This document shows positions 24,563 to 38,413 of a stretch of DNA of 64,000 bases, piece by piece. Source of the DNA: Adineta vaga (Eukaryota > Rotifera); NCBI GenBank assembly GCA_021613535.1, contig CP075493.1:7378001-7442000 (forward strand). Direction: 5' to 3'. Position numbers and translations under genes: made by a program. The notes under the pieces were generated by a model, which saw nothing but the letters and a program-made list of their open reading frames with translations, was not told the origin of the DNA and searched no databases. Position 1 is the stretch's first letter; every line of letters starts with the position of its first letter.

Positions 24563-27500
24563 GTACTAGACTCACTGTTTGTCGAATAGATAGACGTATA
24601 TAAGGTTAGTTAGAAATTATCGTTGAGATGTCATTGCATATAAATAGCAATAATAGATATTTTATGAAAATAATTTGATCGTATGTCGTAGAACATCTAA
24701 AAATATATATATATATGGATGTACATGGACGTTTGCTGTCAAAAAATAAATGAAAAAAAAGGAATGGCAAACAAGGACAAACCAAACGATGCTACCTTGG
24801 TGTAGTCTATTAATGATCTGCCATTATATATACAAGCATATATATGTATGTATGTATGTATGGAGACATATGTATGAATGTAGTGGAAAGACAAAGCAAA
24901 GATGGATGTCGAAAGTAATTGACATTTTATAGTCAATTAAGTATTAGACGAACAAAAACATAGACAAACAAGTAGAAAAGAGTAGTAGGCAAGTAGAGTT
25001 CGAGAGTAATAGTGTAATTTGATCGATATCGATATTTGTCGCCAATGCGAAAAAGATGACAACAATCGAAGAAAATTTGGAAAAGACTCGTGCATGATTT
25101 TATTAATTTCTATTGCTGAAAAACTAGAATATTTCAATTAAATATCGACGTTATATTTACTTTTCTCGCGTTTTTCCATCTTTTTATTATAATACGGTTC
25201 TGATTTGTTCTTTTCTTTTTAAATTTCTCTTACCTACCAACCATTTCATTCACACATTGTGCATCATCAGTCATGCGTGTAGAGTATGCTGTTGAACGCA
25301 CCCATACATCTCACTTTTCTTTCTCATATTTTTCTTCCATCTAGACTATTATACAAACGACTAATAACTATCTGATATCAACATGAAGAACTTGTCTTTT
25401 TTTATACATATCAAAAAGAACAAGTGCTATATCGAATACAAGGTCGATATCTATCTCTATTGTTTAAGTTTTCCATCAGTATACATGGATGCCTACATAT
25501 GCTGGAGGCGGGCGATGAGATGTACAGATATAGATATTACTGAAGGTTTTTCTTTCTTATATTGAGAATACAAAAAAAACATAGAAAGATTTGTACTGAA
25601 AAGCACGAATGACGATAGAAATCAGATATGAGTTTTACTTGTCGTTATCAAATCGAAAAAAGCCAAACAGCAGGAGTAATCTAAGCATATCGATTGACAT
25701 AGTAACGGTGTCAGAATTTTGATATAATCAAATGTGAAAAGTGTTTAGTGTCGATTAACGCTTCTTCGCACGCCAACTTCTCAACTTCTAAGAGAACTTA
25801 TTTACGTCTTCTCTTCGTTTCTCTTTGTTCCATCAATACGAGATGGTGAGAATGAGAGAAGAGCATAACTACTCACATCCATGTGTAAAATACACCGCTA
25901 CCTAAATAACAGAAAGAAGAGAGAGATGAGAAAAGAGCAACATCGTCGACGATTCAAGTTCCTTGCTATAGACGTAACATCACTATATTGTATGTGCATA
26001 TATGTAAGAGAACTGCCATAATTTTTTTTGCAGCTTGGCAATTGATATTTACGCGTGTACTTTACTTTTTCTCTCGTTTTCTTTTCTTTTTTTTTATCGG
26101 TAGACTAATGTCAAAATGTTAGAATTACTCCATATTCAATCATCACAAACATTTACATATATATATATATCAAAGAGTAGATAGACAAATAAAAGATAAA
26201 AAAAACCTGGAAAAGAACAGACAAAAGTAACGTGCCATTTCTACGAACAATTTTTATCGCATGCTGAACAAACCTGATAGATTGATCCATTGAATAGAAT
26301 TTTATGTTTTTTTTTCTTAGACTCTTGATCTTTTATCCTTATGAAATGTTGTTTATAGGATTGTCATAGTGAATTGATTGATTGAGTGAAATGTAATTGA
26401 CAGATGACTAATGAACAAAAAATACGTAGGAAACTATGCGATGACAACGATATATATACATATATACAAGGTTAGACGACTAACAAATATCTAATAATAA
26501 AAATAGACAGTTGCTTTGTTAACTCTCTCAATTACTCGAACATTCGTTGTCTATATGTAAAATGTAATGTCGAAATTTCTATTCAATTAAAGAGTAAACT
26601 ATTATAAATGAAATGAACTCACCTTTAGAACAAAAATCTCTCGAGTTGAAGCAACTGTTAGTAATCGTTATTTTACATATGTGAATGTGTTTTTTTCTCG
26701 TATGCTCACTACTGAGTCGAACAACAAATGCGTATAATGTTTTTTCCTCTTCTTCCTTTTTCCTTCTTTATTGACTAAAAAAAGATGCGTTTGTACAAAT
26801 ACATATACATACATATTCTGCCTCACAATTTTTCATCATTATTAATACATATATGCGATGAAATAGAAAAAAAGGAATACTTGTAAAGGTAATATGTATA
26901 CATATATACATGTATATGTAGAAATAATAACATCCGAAGGTTCTTTTTTTTCTCACCTGTCTATATCTGTCTATGGCCTTCTCTCAGAAGACATTAATAG
27001 ACAAATTTCTTTTTCTTATTTCTATGGCATGATTCGGTTTTGCTGATTTGTACAAATCTTAGACCTATGAATCATATGATGGCGGTAGTAGTTCGATGCC
27101 ATTTTGATGAAATAACTTATTTCTTCTTCTCCCTCGCCCTTGCTTCTTTTACTGTCTTCTCTAGTCGCTGTTGCTGTTGTTCCTACTACGACTGACAACA
27201 ACACATACACACACGTATAAGCGACAACAAGCGCATTAAAAAAAATTAGATTCTCGTTTTTCTTTTACTCTATTCTATTACTCTATGTATAGCGTTATGT
27301 CTGCCGCCGATACAAGTCGCCGGTGTAGCTGATTTTTCAGAGAATGACACGACGAACAGCAAGAGAGAAAAGGGAAGAGAAGTATGTTGGTTTCGGTTCT
27401 TGCGCCATAGCAAACAACAATCTATAGATTTGCTATTTATTATCGACTATTACTCTGTCTATCTTATTTTTTCTCTTTTTGTCAACAGCGTTTATATGCA

Positions 27501-29258
27501 CGCACGGACTTATTCGCATATATTTGTCATTGCTCTATACTCAAATGAATGCATATATAGATGTACAAATGAAGCGCGAATGATGGCAGTGAATCTATTA
27601 TAACAAAGAGAAATACTCGGTTTCAATAGCATATATGTATAGAAAACTAGAGATTGTACATATACTTGTCGTTTCGAAGTATTGGATATTGATCCATGAT
27701 GATAATTTGATTATACTATAGCAACAGATGTAGAACATGAAGGTGAAGGTCATCAAACTGATCGATTATATGAAGAGAAAGGAAAAGGTAGATGATGATG
27801 AGGATGATGATGATGATGACATGATAGAAAAGAAAAACTAATCTCTTTACAAATATCAACAATGATAAGTAAGAGAAGAAAGCCAGAAAACTGACTAGAT
27901 AGTTGAAACCTTATGTTGAAAAAAAATGAAGGGAAAGAAGAAGAGAAAAAAGAAAAAGAAGTGATTCATTCAACGAACAAAATCCACTTGAAGAAATAAT
28001 CCATATATATATATATGTATGTTTGTTATTGACTCAATAATGTTGAAGGTTTATTTTGTAAAGATCCGATTTCTTTGTATACTAGCGCATATACATATGT
28101 ATACTGAGTCTTTGTAATCATTTGGTTACTACTGTTGTATATATAACTTATGTAAGACGAAAGATAACGACTTACCTTACAGTATTCACCTCTCGTTGTT
28201 GATTTTGTTCAAGTTTATTGAAAAAATTGAAAGATCGATAGTTCTTACTTGTGTGACTGTTGATGATTGTATGTGCACAAGTGTATGGCGGATTCTATTT
28301 GTTCTCGTAATGAATTCTGTTTTTTATCAGAATAATATCTCTCTTTCTTCTTTTCCTTCTATTTCCCCTTGACTGCTACTCTCTTCACTGGCAACACAAC
28401 TATTGCTAACTACCGTGAGTGAGTATGATTAAAGTGATACTGCTTCCTTCTCTCTCTCTCATTCTCTTTGGTGCTAGAAACATATTTGCATAAGATAGAA
28501 AAAACAATGGCACAAAAAAATTCTTCATGTCGACTTGAGAGAATGCATCAATATCGTAGAAAGAGATAGAAATGAAGAAAAAAAAATAAAATACTACGAC
28601 CAGCATTGTCGGCCTTTTTGTTTTTAATCTCTCTCGGGATATACTACAATCAAACGTTACCATATATACATATCTTTCGTTTTTATAGAAAGTCAAGACA
28701 AACAAATACTTTATTGTAGAAAGATATACTGTATTTATGTTCTTTATGCGACTAAGTTAATACCCTCGATTGTTAAGCTAGTTATAATCCCGCATAAAAA
28801 TTCATTCCGTCATAATTTCGAAGATTGATCGATGATTCTTATGAATATAATAAAGTTTTCCTTTCTGCTTTTCTAGTTTGCCAACGATGATTTTATTAGA
28901 AGAGAAGAAAAGACAGATAAGAAAAAAAAGAGAGAACATTTTTTTTTGTTCATTTTCTTTCTTTTTCACACTTTCACGAGTTGTAGATCTACGTGAGCAA
29001 CCTTCATCATGAGATAGGAAATAAAACAGACAACCTTTTCAAAAAACACGTTCAATCTTCTTTTGCACGCATGCACACATCTCCCGGATGTATGCCACAA
29101 CACCTTGATATAATACTTTTATGAACACTTTTATTTTGAAATATTTTATGACATACGCTACTAAAGAAAAATAAATATCAAAAAGCACGATACCATAAAA
29201 ACAAATAGGAGCTTGTTTAAAAACGACAAATCACATCGATGGGAAAAAAAAGGAATTT
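24563..29258. other. 4.7-kb non-coding stretch upstream of MBNL
   Basis: No convincing gene. There are TATG and TA microsatellites (24843-24860, 26158-26170), a GATGAT run near 27795-27820 and many short chance frames. A large 5' UTR or regulatory region for MBNL is a reasonable inference, given the expanded introns of that gene, but nothing marks it directly. Confidence 0.45.
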
Positions 29259-31846
29259 CTAATGATTTTTTTTCTTGTCTTTTTCTTGTGTTGGTTCTTG
29301 AGCTTTTCTTGATTTCGAACTTGCACCATTTAATGTCAGTGCCAAAATAATTGAAAGTAATGGTACGATAAAATACCATGTTTTATAAAAGTACCAAACT
29401 TTTCGAATTTCCATGAGTACAAATGGAACAACAGAAAAATTTAAAGTCATTTGCGTACCAAACCATGTAAGACAACCATAGATAGCTTTTGTTACTTGAT
29501 TCTTTTGAAAATAAGGTCGAATTTGTCTCCGAATACCACGACCTGCATAGGTTTGAAATGCTGCTAAGATGAAACAAATATAATAACCTGGATAAAAACC
29601 ATGCTGAAATAAAATGAAGAAAGAACCGAATAATTAATCGTTTAATGTGATTATATAATTTCTTTTCATATAAAAACAAAATGAACCTCGTCGTTTTATT
29701 ATATTCTTTTTTTTAATCTAATACGATAGCTTTTCTTCTTTCTATCCCTTGAGAACATTGCAATAGTTATAGTGAGAAAAAATTAAAAAGTTATCTAAGA
29801 TCGTTGTACATGATTAATCAAGAGAAAAAAAATGTTATTAATTATAATGATTAGTAGTTTAGTGTATAAACAAACATGCAGCATTATCTAAAGTTTTACC
29901 TTGGAAATCAAGCATTTATTGGCATCTATATGAAAGTATAGAAATCTCTTCATGAATAAGAAACTTGCCTGTCATGCAGAAGCAAGCAATGTTTTAAGGA
30001 TTAGTACAATAAGAAAAATATTGCGATATAGTATGGAACTGGAATAAAAATGCTGAATGATAGTGAGTAGCTGAGAAAGTTTTCATAATTCTCATGGCGA
30101 GGTGTATTGATATCGTACACTTATAAGTGTAAATGTTTTTCAAGAACATGTCATCATCATTCTCATAAAATATTGTCAAATGATTATTTTGTCATGTCTG
30201 TAAACTTCGAGGCTTTGATTAGGAAATGAAAGGACTCTCATTTTATAATAAGTATTGTTGTTCTGATCAAAAGAATCCAAAAATAAACTTCTTGCACAAT
30301 GAAGTTTCCATATGATATCCTATGAAAAAATCCAAAGATATCTTTTGTTTATCTTACCCAAAGTGCTGAAAGAACAAAAACACCTAAAGTTCGACCTTTT
30401 TGTAATCGATCATAACAAACACGACGAAGCCATAAAGCCGTTTCTATATACATAGATAAACAATCCATTGAATAAAATATTTCGAGCATATTTCGAAATC
30501 CTTACGCATATTCCATAGATCGATCACAACTTTCAAACTTGTTGCCGTTTCTAATTGAAATGGTTTAACGTTAGTTAAAAGATTCCATTTTGGTATGCCC
30601 TCTTTATCATAACCATTGAAACCAAGACCAGCTGCATTATTCACTGCTTCTGAGAGAATAAAGGCAAAATAATATCTGAAAAGAATCACAACGATGTTAT
30701 TTATTAATATTTAAGTGTCTTTATTGACTTACTTCACTCGTGAACAAAATGTTGTAAATAAAAGAAAAACGATTCGTTTATAGAGTGGTGAATTAATCAT
30801 ATCTTGACTTAAGTTATGTTCAACTGGATAATATGGAGTATAGACAATCAAAACATAACCCCAAATAGCACATTGTGCCAGTTTAGTTAGTACAGGCCAA
30901 AATATTGATGGTTGTTGGATTTCTGATAAACGTTCCTCACTGGATGCCTTGCTGGTGGTTGAACTACTAGTCGGTATGACAAGTAAATTTTGTCCTTCAA
31001 TAAAATCACGATAATCTTTGTAGAAACATAATGGACCAACGCAGATGCCATGAAAATAGAATATATAACTAAGATATTCAATTGGACTTGGTATCTCAGT
31101 AATCTTTTGTTTTTCTTGATCTTCACTTAATGCTGGATTTTCATCATCTTCATCTGGTCGTCGCCGTTTGGCTCGTTGATTCGAACGATAACCATCGAAG
31201 AATGCGAATGCAAATGCTGTTAATTTTTGAGTATTTATCATCAATGGGCCACTAATATCAAGCGTATAATTACCATAATCATAGATAACTCGATGTATAT
31301 GAACTAGAAAATTACAATTTTGTTCATAGTCTTTCAGTTTAATGAATAAATAACTACTTACTGACACTCATATAAATCATACAGAAAACAAATATTACCA
31401 GATAGGAATGTCTTGGTGGAACGATATAAAGCATAAGATAAGCAATTGATGATTGGGCAATGATATGCCAGATTTGTGGACCAAAACAAAAGTAACCAAG
31501 AGCAATACCAAGAAAACTAGCTAAAATAAATGATTTGAACATAAAACTTGTTTACAACTCTTAACGATGCAATGAAATTCACGCATTCATTCATATTTCT
31601 GTAATCACTACTTTTATTGCAAAATCTATGATGTATTAACATACCAACGACATGTCTTGGAATTGTATTACTAGGTTTCGGTGGTAGAATGCTACGAAAA
31701 CATATAGCAAGAATCAATGCTAAAAATTCCGAAAACAGAAAATTGAATTGATCAATGGGTAGACCAGCCATATTCGCCACTGGGCTAAGAATATGAGAAC
31801 CTTTGTAAGTTGAACCATTTAAGACGCTGCTGGAAGGTTGATCCAT
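29259..31846 (-). CDS. MBOAT2: MBOAT1/2-type lysophospholipid acyltransferase
   Basis: Six exons (31846-31645, 31520-31362, 31303-30733, 30675-30506, 30443-30358, 29603-29259) give 510 aa. The protein is a multi-pass ER membrane enzyme that re-acylates lysophospholipids (phosphatidylethanolamine/-serine/-choline) in the Lands cycle. Conserved landmarks: GPLMINTQKLTAFAF, PSPIEYLSYIFYFHGICVGPLCFYKDYRDFIEG, KYYFAFILSEAVNNAAGLGFNGYD, the active-site Asn in DLWNMQTALWLRR, and the invariant His in LSALWHGFYPGYY. The last intron (29604-30357, 754 nt) is long. The tail is Lys-rich (KDKKKNH), like an ER-retention signal. MBOAT1 and MBOAT2 cannot be told apart by eye, so the symbol is approximate. Confidence 0.88.
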
Positions 31847-32637
31847 AATTAGAAGATATTTTAATTATCTATATGTATATATTAGGCTTCTTTTAGACGA
31901 AACAAATGAAATAAATTTTTCTAAAATAGAATTATTCAATAATAAATAATGATCAGATATTCACAACAATTATATTATAGAAATTTCAATTTTTTTCAAT
32001 AAATATCAATGATGTGTTTATTGTGGACCGATCGAAAGTAAAACACATGATGTTTTTCTTTTTCATACAGTCACGTATATCGTAGTCTTATCGAAAAAAA
32101 ATGTATCTGATAAAATAGTTTATCCTTACTGTAGAAAAACGTTTATTGACTGTTCTAAAAAAATAGACAACAAAATTTCTATTAAATAAAAACTAGTAAC
32201 CTATCCGTACAAATCTGTTGGTATCTAAACTGATAATGAAAATGGGTAGAATATTCTTATCAACTCCTCATAGAAATGAAAATAACTGGTCTTTTTTGAA
32301 AACCGTAATTCAATATATTCATTCTCCAATAACAAGAAAAAAATGCCGACTTTCCGGAACATGTACCTCTATTCCATGAGAGTTCCTCACGCGGCACCAG
32401 TTGATTATTTCTTTTTCTTCATAAATTTTGATCTATTTCAACTAATTCAAAGTAGAATAGAGAGAAGAAAAAAAAACACACAAGAAACAACATCAATGAT
32501 AACAACAGAAGCATGTTTATTTTCTTTGCTTAAATGCAAAAAAACGAAGGAGAAACATCGAAATATGACTACATAAACACATACAGACACATGAAATAAA
32601 CATTGTTGTATAACATACACAAATCACCTGACATATT
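31847..32637. other. intergenic, no gene seen
   Basis: Short AT-rich interval between MBOAT (5' side) and SNRPE (3' side), both on the minus strand. It holds the MBOAT promoter and probably SNRPE 3' UTR. The plus-strand frame at 32343-32576 looks like chance. Confidence 0.5.
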
Positions 32638-32925
32638 TTATATTCCTGTTGTTTGTATCTGTTGAATTAAACTAATATTGTCACCTTTAAGTAAAATACG
32701 TCCAATTTTTTTTCGTTGATTCTTTTTCAATAGAACTTCTTCAGCATCATCCAAAACAAGATTCATATATTCATCAAATCCAATAATATAACCTTCGATT
32801 CGTGTTGTTGCTTGTTCATAGAGCCAAACTTGTATACGTGATCGATTTTGTAAATATCGAAAGATCAGATTAATCGGTTGAACCATAACTTTCTGTACTT
32901 TCGTTTGTGGGCCACGTCCTGACAT
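32638..32925 (-). CDS. SNRPE: spliceosomal Sm protein E
   Basis: Single coding exon, 95 aa, nearly identical to animal SmE through [20 protein letters not shown] and [18 protein letters not shown], followed by the Sm2 motif [13 protein letters not shown]. SmE is one of the seven Sm proteins forming the ring on U1, U2, U4 and U5 snRNAs. The longer upstream frame (to 33186) is ignored because [13 protein letters not shown] aligns with the known N-terminus. An acceptor (TTCTTTAG, ending at 32943) lies 17 nt before the start, suggesting a 5' UTR intron or trans-splicing. Residues after the Sm1 motif ([10 protein letters not shown]) differ most from vertebrates. Confidence 0.96.
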   Translation of the reverse strand: MSGRGPQTKVQKVMVQPINLIFRYLQNRSRIQVWLYEQATTRIEGYIIGFDEYMNLVLDDAEEVLLKKNQRKKIGRILLKGDNISLIQQIQTTGI

Positions 32926-33376
32926 GATTATTTCTGTTTTATCTAAAGAAAAAGAAAATAACAATTGATATCTACTTAGTTTGCTTGTATAAAATTCTTT
33001 CCGACACAAAAAAAAGAACAAACGAGAGAGCATGTCAAATGAAATGCCTGGCTGAGTTATATACACACACACGTACACACATGTAAAATATATATACACA
33101 CATAATCTATATACATTGAAAGTTTTTCTTTTGAATTTCCTGACAGGCCAAAAAGGAATATTTAAGAAAAACAAAACATTGCACAATGAATAATCGCAGG
33201 ATTGACATTTTCATGAAAGGAAAAAAGAAAAGTATGAAACGATTTTGCTGGATTGAATAGAGAAAACAAACACGCGAGATCACCTGAAACGACTGAAGAA
33301 CATACGTTTTCTTTTAAAAAATACATGTAATTCACTGTTTAAGAAAATAGTTTGCAGAAGAAAAAATAGATTTCTA
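32926..33376. other. intergenic, no gene seen
   Basis: Interval between SNRPE (5' side) and ZYG11 (3' side). It contains CA-rich repeats around 33060-33105. No coding signal is seen. Confidence 0.5.
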
Positions 33377-36300
33377 TTAGCTAGCTACTGCAGAAGACTT
33401 TTCACAATATTTCGAATCAAATTGTTTAAAAAGGTGAAGAATTGATTGAAGTACTTCAAGAATAAACATATCTGGATAACCAATGGATAATTGATCATCG
33501 TAAAATGTTTGAATGATTTCATAGATTTTTTCATCATGAATTATTTGAACATATCGATTACCTGAAAAGAAGTGAATGTTTTTTTTTGTATACAAAATGA
33601 GTTTTGCTCATAGACTTACGATCAGTACTACAAACATGATGAATAGCCCATATCGCCCATAATTGTACAACAGGTATTCGAGTACAATAGAGTAATGGTA
33701 GAAATGGTTTGAATGATCTAAATATAACAAATTATGATAATTAGATTTCTTTTTTTTCTTCAAATCAACAGATAAATGTTATTAGGCTACTACCAATTAT
33801 TTAGAAATAAGATTGGTTTTTACCTGTATGTCACCATATTTGTATGTGGACTTTGCCATGATTTAATAGCATCCATCATTTGTTCACACAAATCAAAATC
33901 AATATCATCATTCTTCTGATCATAAAGTAAATGTGCAAGAATTCCTGTCGCTGAAAAAGCAACATCAACTACAGCTTCATTGATATATCTTTTCATTAAT
34001 GGAATAATTCCAATGGAATAAAGATACGATTTTAGATGTTGTACTTCAGCTATATTACTTAATAAACCAACAATTTTTGTTAATACAATTGTATCTGATG
34101 CAAACAAATCCAGAAGACGCTGAAATAATTCTAAACCCATTGATTGTATAAAATTTCTACAAACAGTTGCATTTTCATCCGTTAAATTCCATAATAAACT
34201 CAGACAAAAACGTAATGTATCATCACTTGTTAATTGTTGAGGATTATTCAATAGAATATCAATCTCATTTACTGATTGATCATTATGTGCATTATTCATC
34301 TGTTGATTTTGAGTGATTTGCATTGTTTGTAAACGATCAATTTGTTGTTCGATTAATTGAAGTAAACGCTTGAGATTTTTTATCGTACCTAATTGTGTAC
34401 ATTCATCAATTGTTAACTAAAATCAAAATTCTGAAATCAAAATATCTTGTCTTTTTGGAAATACTTACTCTTGTTGTTAGTAATGATAGAATTGCCATTC
34501 CAGGTTGTATAATACCTAAATCTGTATAATTCTGTAGATTTTGCATGACTAACTTTGCTAGCAAACAAAATTTGAAACATGGTTCATGTAAAATTCGATC
34601 ACTACACAATGTTAAAAGACAATTTTTCTGTAACTAGAACACAAAATTCATCAATTGAAATAGAAAAACAAAAAAAAATCATTAATTGTATTTACTTGTT
34701 GATAATTAGGAAATGTTTCCATAACATTCATGATAGTTTCAATAATTCCTGTTAGATATTTGACATGAAGTTGTTCGGGTACTGGTGTGCGTGTTAGATT
34801 ATAAATACATGCTGTTGATGCCATTTGTATTGATTGAATATTTGCATGATTAGACATTATATGAAGGATAAGTTCAATAAGAAGATGTTGTTGTTTTGAG
34901 TGAAATGATCGTGTTAATAAAAAGACTGAAGAAAGAATTTTCTGTATGAAACCAATACGATCATGATAACGTTTTAATGCTTCAATAAGATAAGGTTCAT
35001 AAAGTAATAGATCATTTTCTGTTAGAGTAAGTGTTGCTATATGTTCAATATCATATGTATAATGTCGATATTTTGAATAACATAAATCATTCGAATCAAA
35101 TAAATATTGAGAAGATTTTTCATTCGTTAAAAATAAGCCCAAAAATTGCAAATTCGAATGATTTATTAAGAATTTAGATAGTGATATTGATGATATTGTT
35201 TTCAATCCACTAATATCGAAATGTTTCAAACATGGAAGACAATTGACATCACTTAGAAATCGATTTATATCACTTTCAGGATCGATTAGTGGATGTTGAT
35301 GATTATCATTGATTGTATTTTCATTACTTAAATCTAAATATTCCAAAGATTTCAATTCATATAAGATATGATAGATCGTAGGATTTTGTTGCATATGAAG
35401 AGAACAATTGAAAAGATTGAGCCATTTTAATTTTGATGATAATTTTAATAGTGAATGAAAGGATTTTATGTTACGACATGAAGATAAATCAAGTGTATGT
35501 AATTTGTCTAAAGAACTAATAATAATGTCAAAACATGGATTTTTTAAATCGGTTGAACTGATATTTAATGATGTTAAATTGACACATTTTAAAACAAGAT
35601 AAAGATTAGTTGGAATTACATTGACTGGAGTTGTTATTGTAGGTGAAGAAGTCATTGAACTAGAAAGAAATTAGATAGTGAAGTCTTACATATTTCTTAT
35701 AGAAAAAAAAAACCGTAATGAGAAACTCCTACCGTTTTGCTAATGGTGACATATCTACAAGTGAATATGTACGTGCTGAAGTTGTATTTGAAGTTTGAAA
35801 GAATTTATAATACGAAAGACTTAATCTTTTCAAAGATTCAATTGTTTTTGGATGTAAATTACTTAGAATTCCATATAAAACTTTATCATGTGAAAATTCG
35901 TCTGACGAATTACGTAAATGTTGTGTGGAAGAAGGACTTGATGCAGATGTTCGTCTTGAATTATTTTGTATACGTGAATATTTATGATGAAAAATTAATG
36001 GACTGTATACAGTATAAATTTCATCTGCGGTCGAATCAATCGATGGACATATATGTTGATAGAAGAATTGACTAGTTTTCGAATTGTTTCGATTGGAATT
36101 GCAATCTTTAAATATAATATTTAACTCAATTAGATTTGGATGTTGATTGAAAATATGACATTGTAATCGTGTGATATATTTTACATTAAGAATAAGTCGT
36201 TTTAAACAAGTAACATTGGATGAAAAAAGTGAAAGAGTATAATCATTTAAGTGATCATTTGTAACTAAATATTGAACTAATTGTTCAGATAAGAATGAAT

Positions 36301-36502
36301 TTAATGGGCAATATCCATGACGAAAATAGTCAAGAAAGAAGTTTTGATGATAATCTTTCCGTTTTAATGGATTGTTTTCTTCGACAATGATGTTTTCAAT
36401 ATTTTCTTCGATATTTTGCTTCCAAATGTATTGATCAGTGTTTAATAGAGATGCAAATTTACGTAAACAGATCACATTTAATTTATCGGGATTATCTACC
36501 AT
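33377..36502 (-). CDS. ZYG11: ZYG11-family Cullin-2 substrate receptor (LRR plus armadillo)
   Basis: Six exons (36502-35733, 35659-34696, 34633-34469, 34416-33824, 33717-33620, 33561-33377) give 924 aa. ZYG11 proteins are receptors of CUL2 E3 ligases; vertebrate ZYG11B/ZER1 recognise N-terminal glycine degrons. The N-terminal half has leucine-rich repeats (LHTLDLSSC, LEYLDLSNE, LKHFDISG). The C-terminal half has armadillo-like helices with strong family signatures: MASTACIYNLTRTP, LLTLCSDRILHEP, LSLLWNLTDENATVCRNFI, GLLSNIAEVQ, ATGILAHL and VVQLWAIWAIHHVCS. At 924 aa it exceeds vertebrate ZYG11B (about 744), mostly through an acidic N-terminal insertion and a polar stretch (TQNQQMNNAHNDQ) in the armadillo half. 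The first ATG is accepted without an upstream stop check. Confidence 0.88.
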
Positions 36503-36790
36503 TGAAATAGCTTGTATAGTTTTGTTTAATTGGGATATACATCAAAGGAAAGTATGCCAACGGGCAAAAAGGAAAGAATATTTTCTCAACAAATGAATCA
36601 CTTCATTTAGGTTTAATATCTAAAACAAAAAAAAAGTATTTATGTATGTAAGTACGTCGAATAACAAAATGTAATATGGATAAGAGAAAAACGAATATTT
36701 TTTGACTTTTAAAGACGTCACTTCAAACTAGTGAGTAGAATAGAAGAAAACAAAATTAGAACCCGTATAAAATAAATAACAAGAATTTAA

Positions 36791-38413
36791 CTAATGACTA
36801 TGACCATGACCATGACCAGTACCATCACATTCGTGTGAATGACCATGATTAGCATTTGTATATTGTGGAATAGGAAAAGTATTCATTGCAGAAGGATTGA
36901 ATTGAAATGGTGGTTGAGTAGGAGTATATGTTGTAGGAGGTATTGGTTGAAAATATTGTTGTTGAGGAATAGATGCGTTGAAATTATATGATGGAAAAGT
37001 TGATGTTGTTGGTGGTTGTTGAAAAGGTGCGAGTGGAACAAATGACGGTTGAATATTGTTGAAATTCGGTAATAATGGTGAAGAATTCAAAGGTACGGTG
37101 GGTGGTATGATATTCGTTTTTGAATTGACCGTCATATCAGTAAAAGTTCTTCAATAGAAAACAAAAAAAGAATAGATGAAGTAATAGAAGTATCGAAATG
37201 TTTCGACTAAATTAGAATCTTTGGTATTAAACTTCAGAATGGTATTTTCTTTAGTCGTGTCAATCATCCTTAAAGTAAAGTTCATCAGATTGATAATGTT
37301 TCTTTTTAAGCATGCAAGGATTGTCTCTTTAAATGGTTAAGAAAGAAAGAAAGAAAAGAGTGTTGCTTCAGGCAATTAACAGATTACTAACTACTATTTC
37401 ATCGGCCTACATTATTTTAAAGAGTAGAACTTTTCTTTAAAACTAGATCCATACTTTGATAATTGATTAGGATCATTTGATACAACAGGTTGTGTTGCAA
37501 CATTAGTCGTTGTTGTTATTGTTTCATTAGTTGCTGTTGCTGTTGCTGTTGTTATATTAGGATTGACTTGTGATGGTACAAGTATACTTGGCATCGTAAC
37601 CGTTATTGGTGGCATATTAACCGGTTGAAGTGTAAAACTCATATTAGTTGTTTCGTTCATATTTGGTGGTGGAATTGCTGAAAGTAATGGTGTTTTATCA
37701 TTATTTGTTATTAAAGGATTTGATTTTGTTATTGGTGCTGAATTCATTGTTTGAATTGGTATTCGATGTAAATAACCATAACCAATACCACAACCTAAAC
37801 TACCTTCACCACCCCAACCAATATTTGGTGTTAAATTAATTTCACGTGTTGAATCATTTTCACTATTATAAACATAAAGTTTAAGTGATTTACCTTGATT
37901 TGATTCAATTAATGCATAGAAATCTTCGGAATCGTTTAATAATGTATCCGCTCCAATAATATAATCTGTATTGGAACGTAAACCAGCTAGAGCAGCTGGT
38001 GAATGAGGTTGAACATCGAGTACATGCCAAACATTTTCATTAGCTTTTTCAAACGAAGAAAAACGGATACTTAAACCAAGTAAACCCTAAAGAAAAAACA
38101 TAGACGAATACATATAAACTTCATCCTTTACTTGTCCACCCCAATTTTCATGAGGAGTTAATGGTAGTTGTCGAACTGTTTGCGTCTTGCTATTATAAAC
38201 AAGTAATTCAACTGGTTTATTAATATTTTGTTTTAATGTTTCTTTTAATTTATCATTATCCGTATTCAATCGAATATCATTAATGCTAACTATAAAATCA
38301 AAATAAGGCTCCAATCCAGCTTTATGTCCTGGTGAACCATCTTGAACACGTAGAACATGAAAACCTTCTGAACCACCACCAGGAATACTCAAACTACTAC
38401 CACCAAGACCCAT
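36791..38413 (-). CDS. GORASP: Golgi reassembly-stacking protein (GRASP55/65)
   Basis: Exons 38413-38132, 38086-37455 and 37148-36791 give 423 aa. GRASPs link Golgi cisternae and act in unconventional secretion. The protein begins MGLGGSS, retaining Gly2 for N-myristoylation, then has the tandem PDZ-like GRASP domain: [63 protein letters not shown], and [20 protein letters not shown]. The C-terminal half is Pro/Thr/Asn-rich and unstructured, as in the family. The last exon joins through a GTATGG donor in phase and ends in a His-rich tail ([18 protein letters not shown]) that could bind metal. Without that splice, the frame stops at 37412 after [10 protein letters not shown], so two C-termini are possible. 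Confidence 0.9.

Noticed and set aside
27700-27830. Exon-like acidic stretch followed by a GATGAT run
   Set aside because: Too short, low complexity, and no partner exon found.
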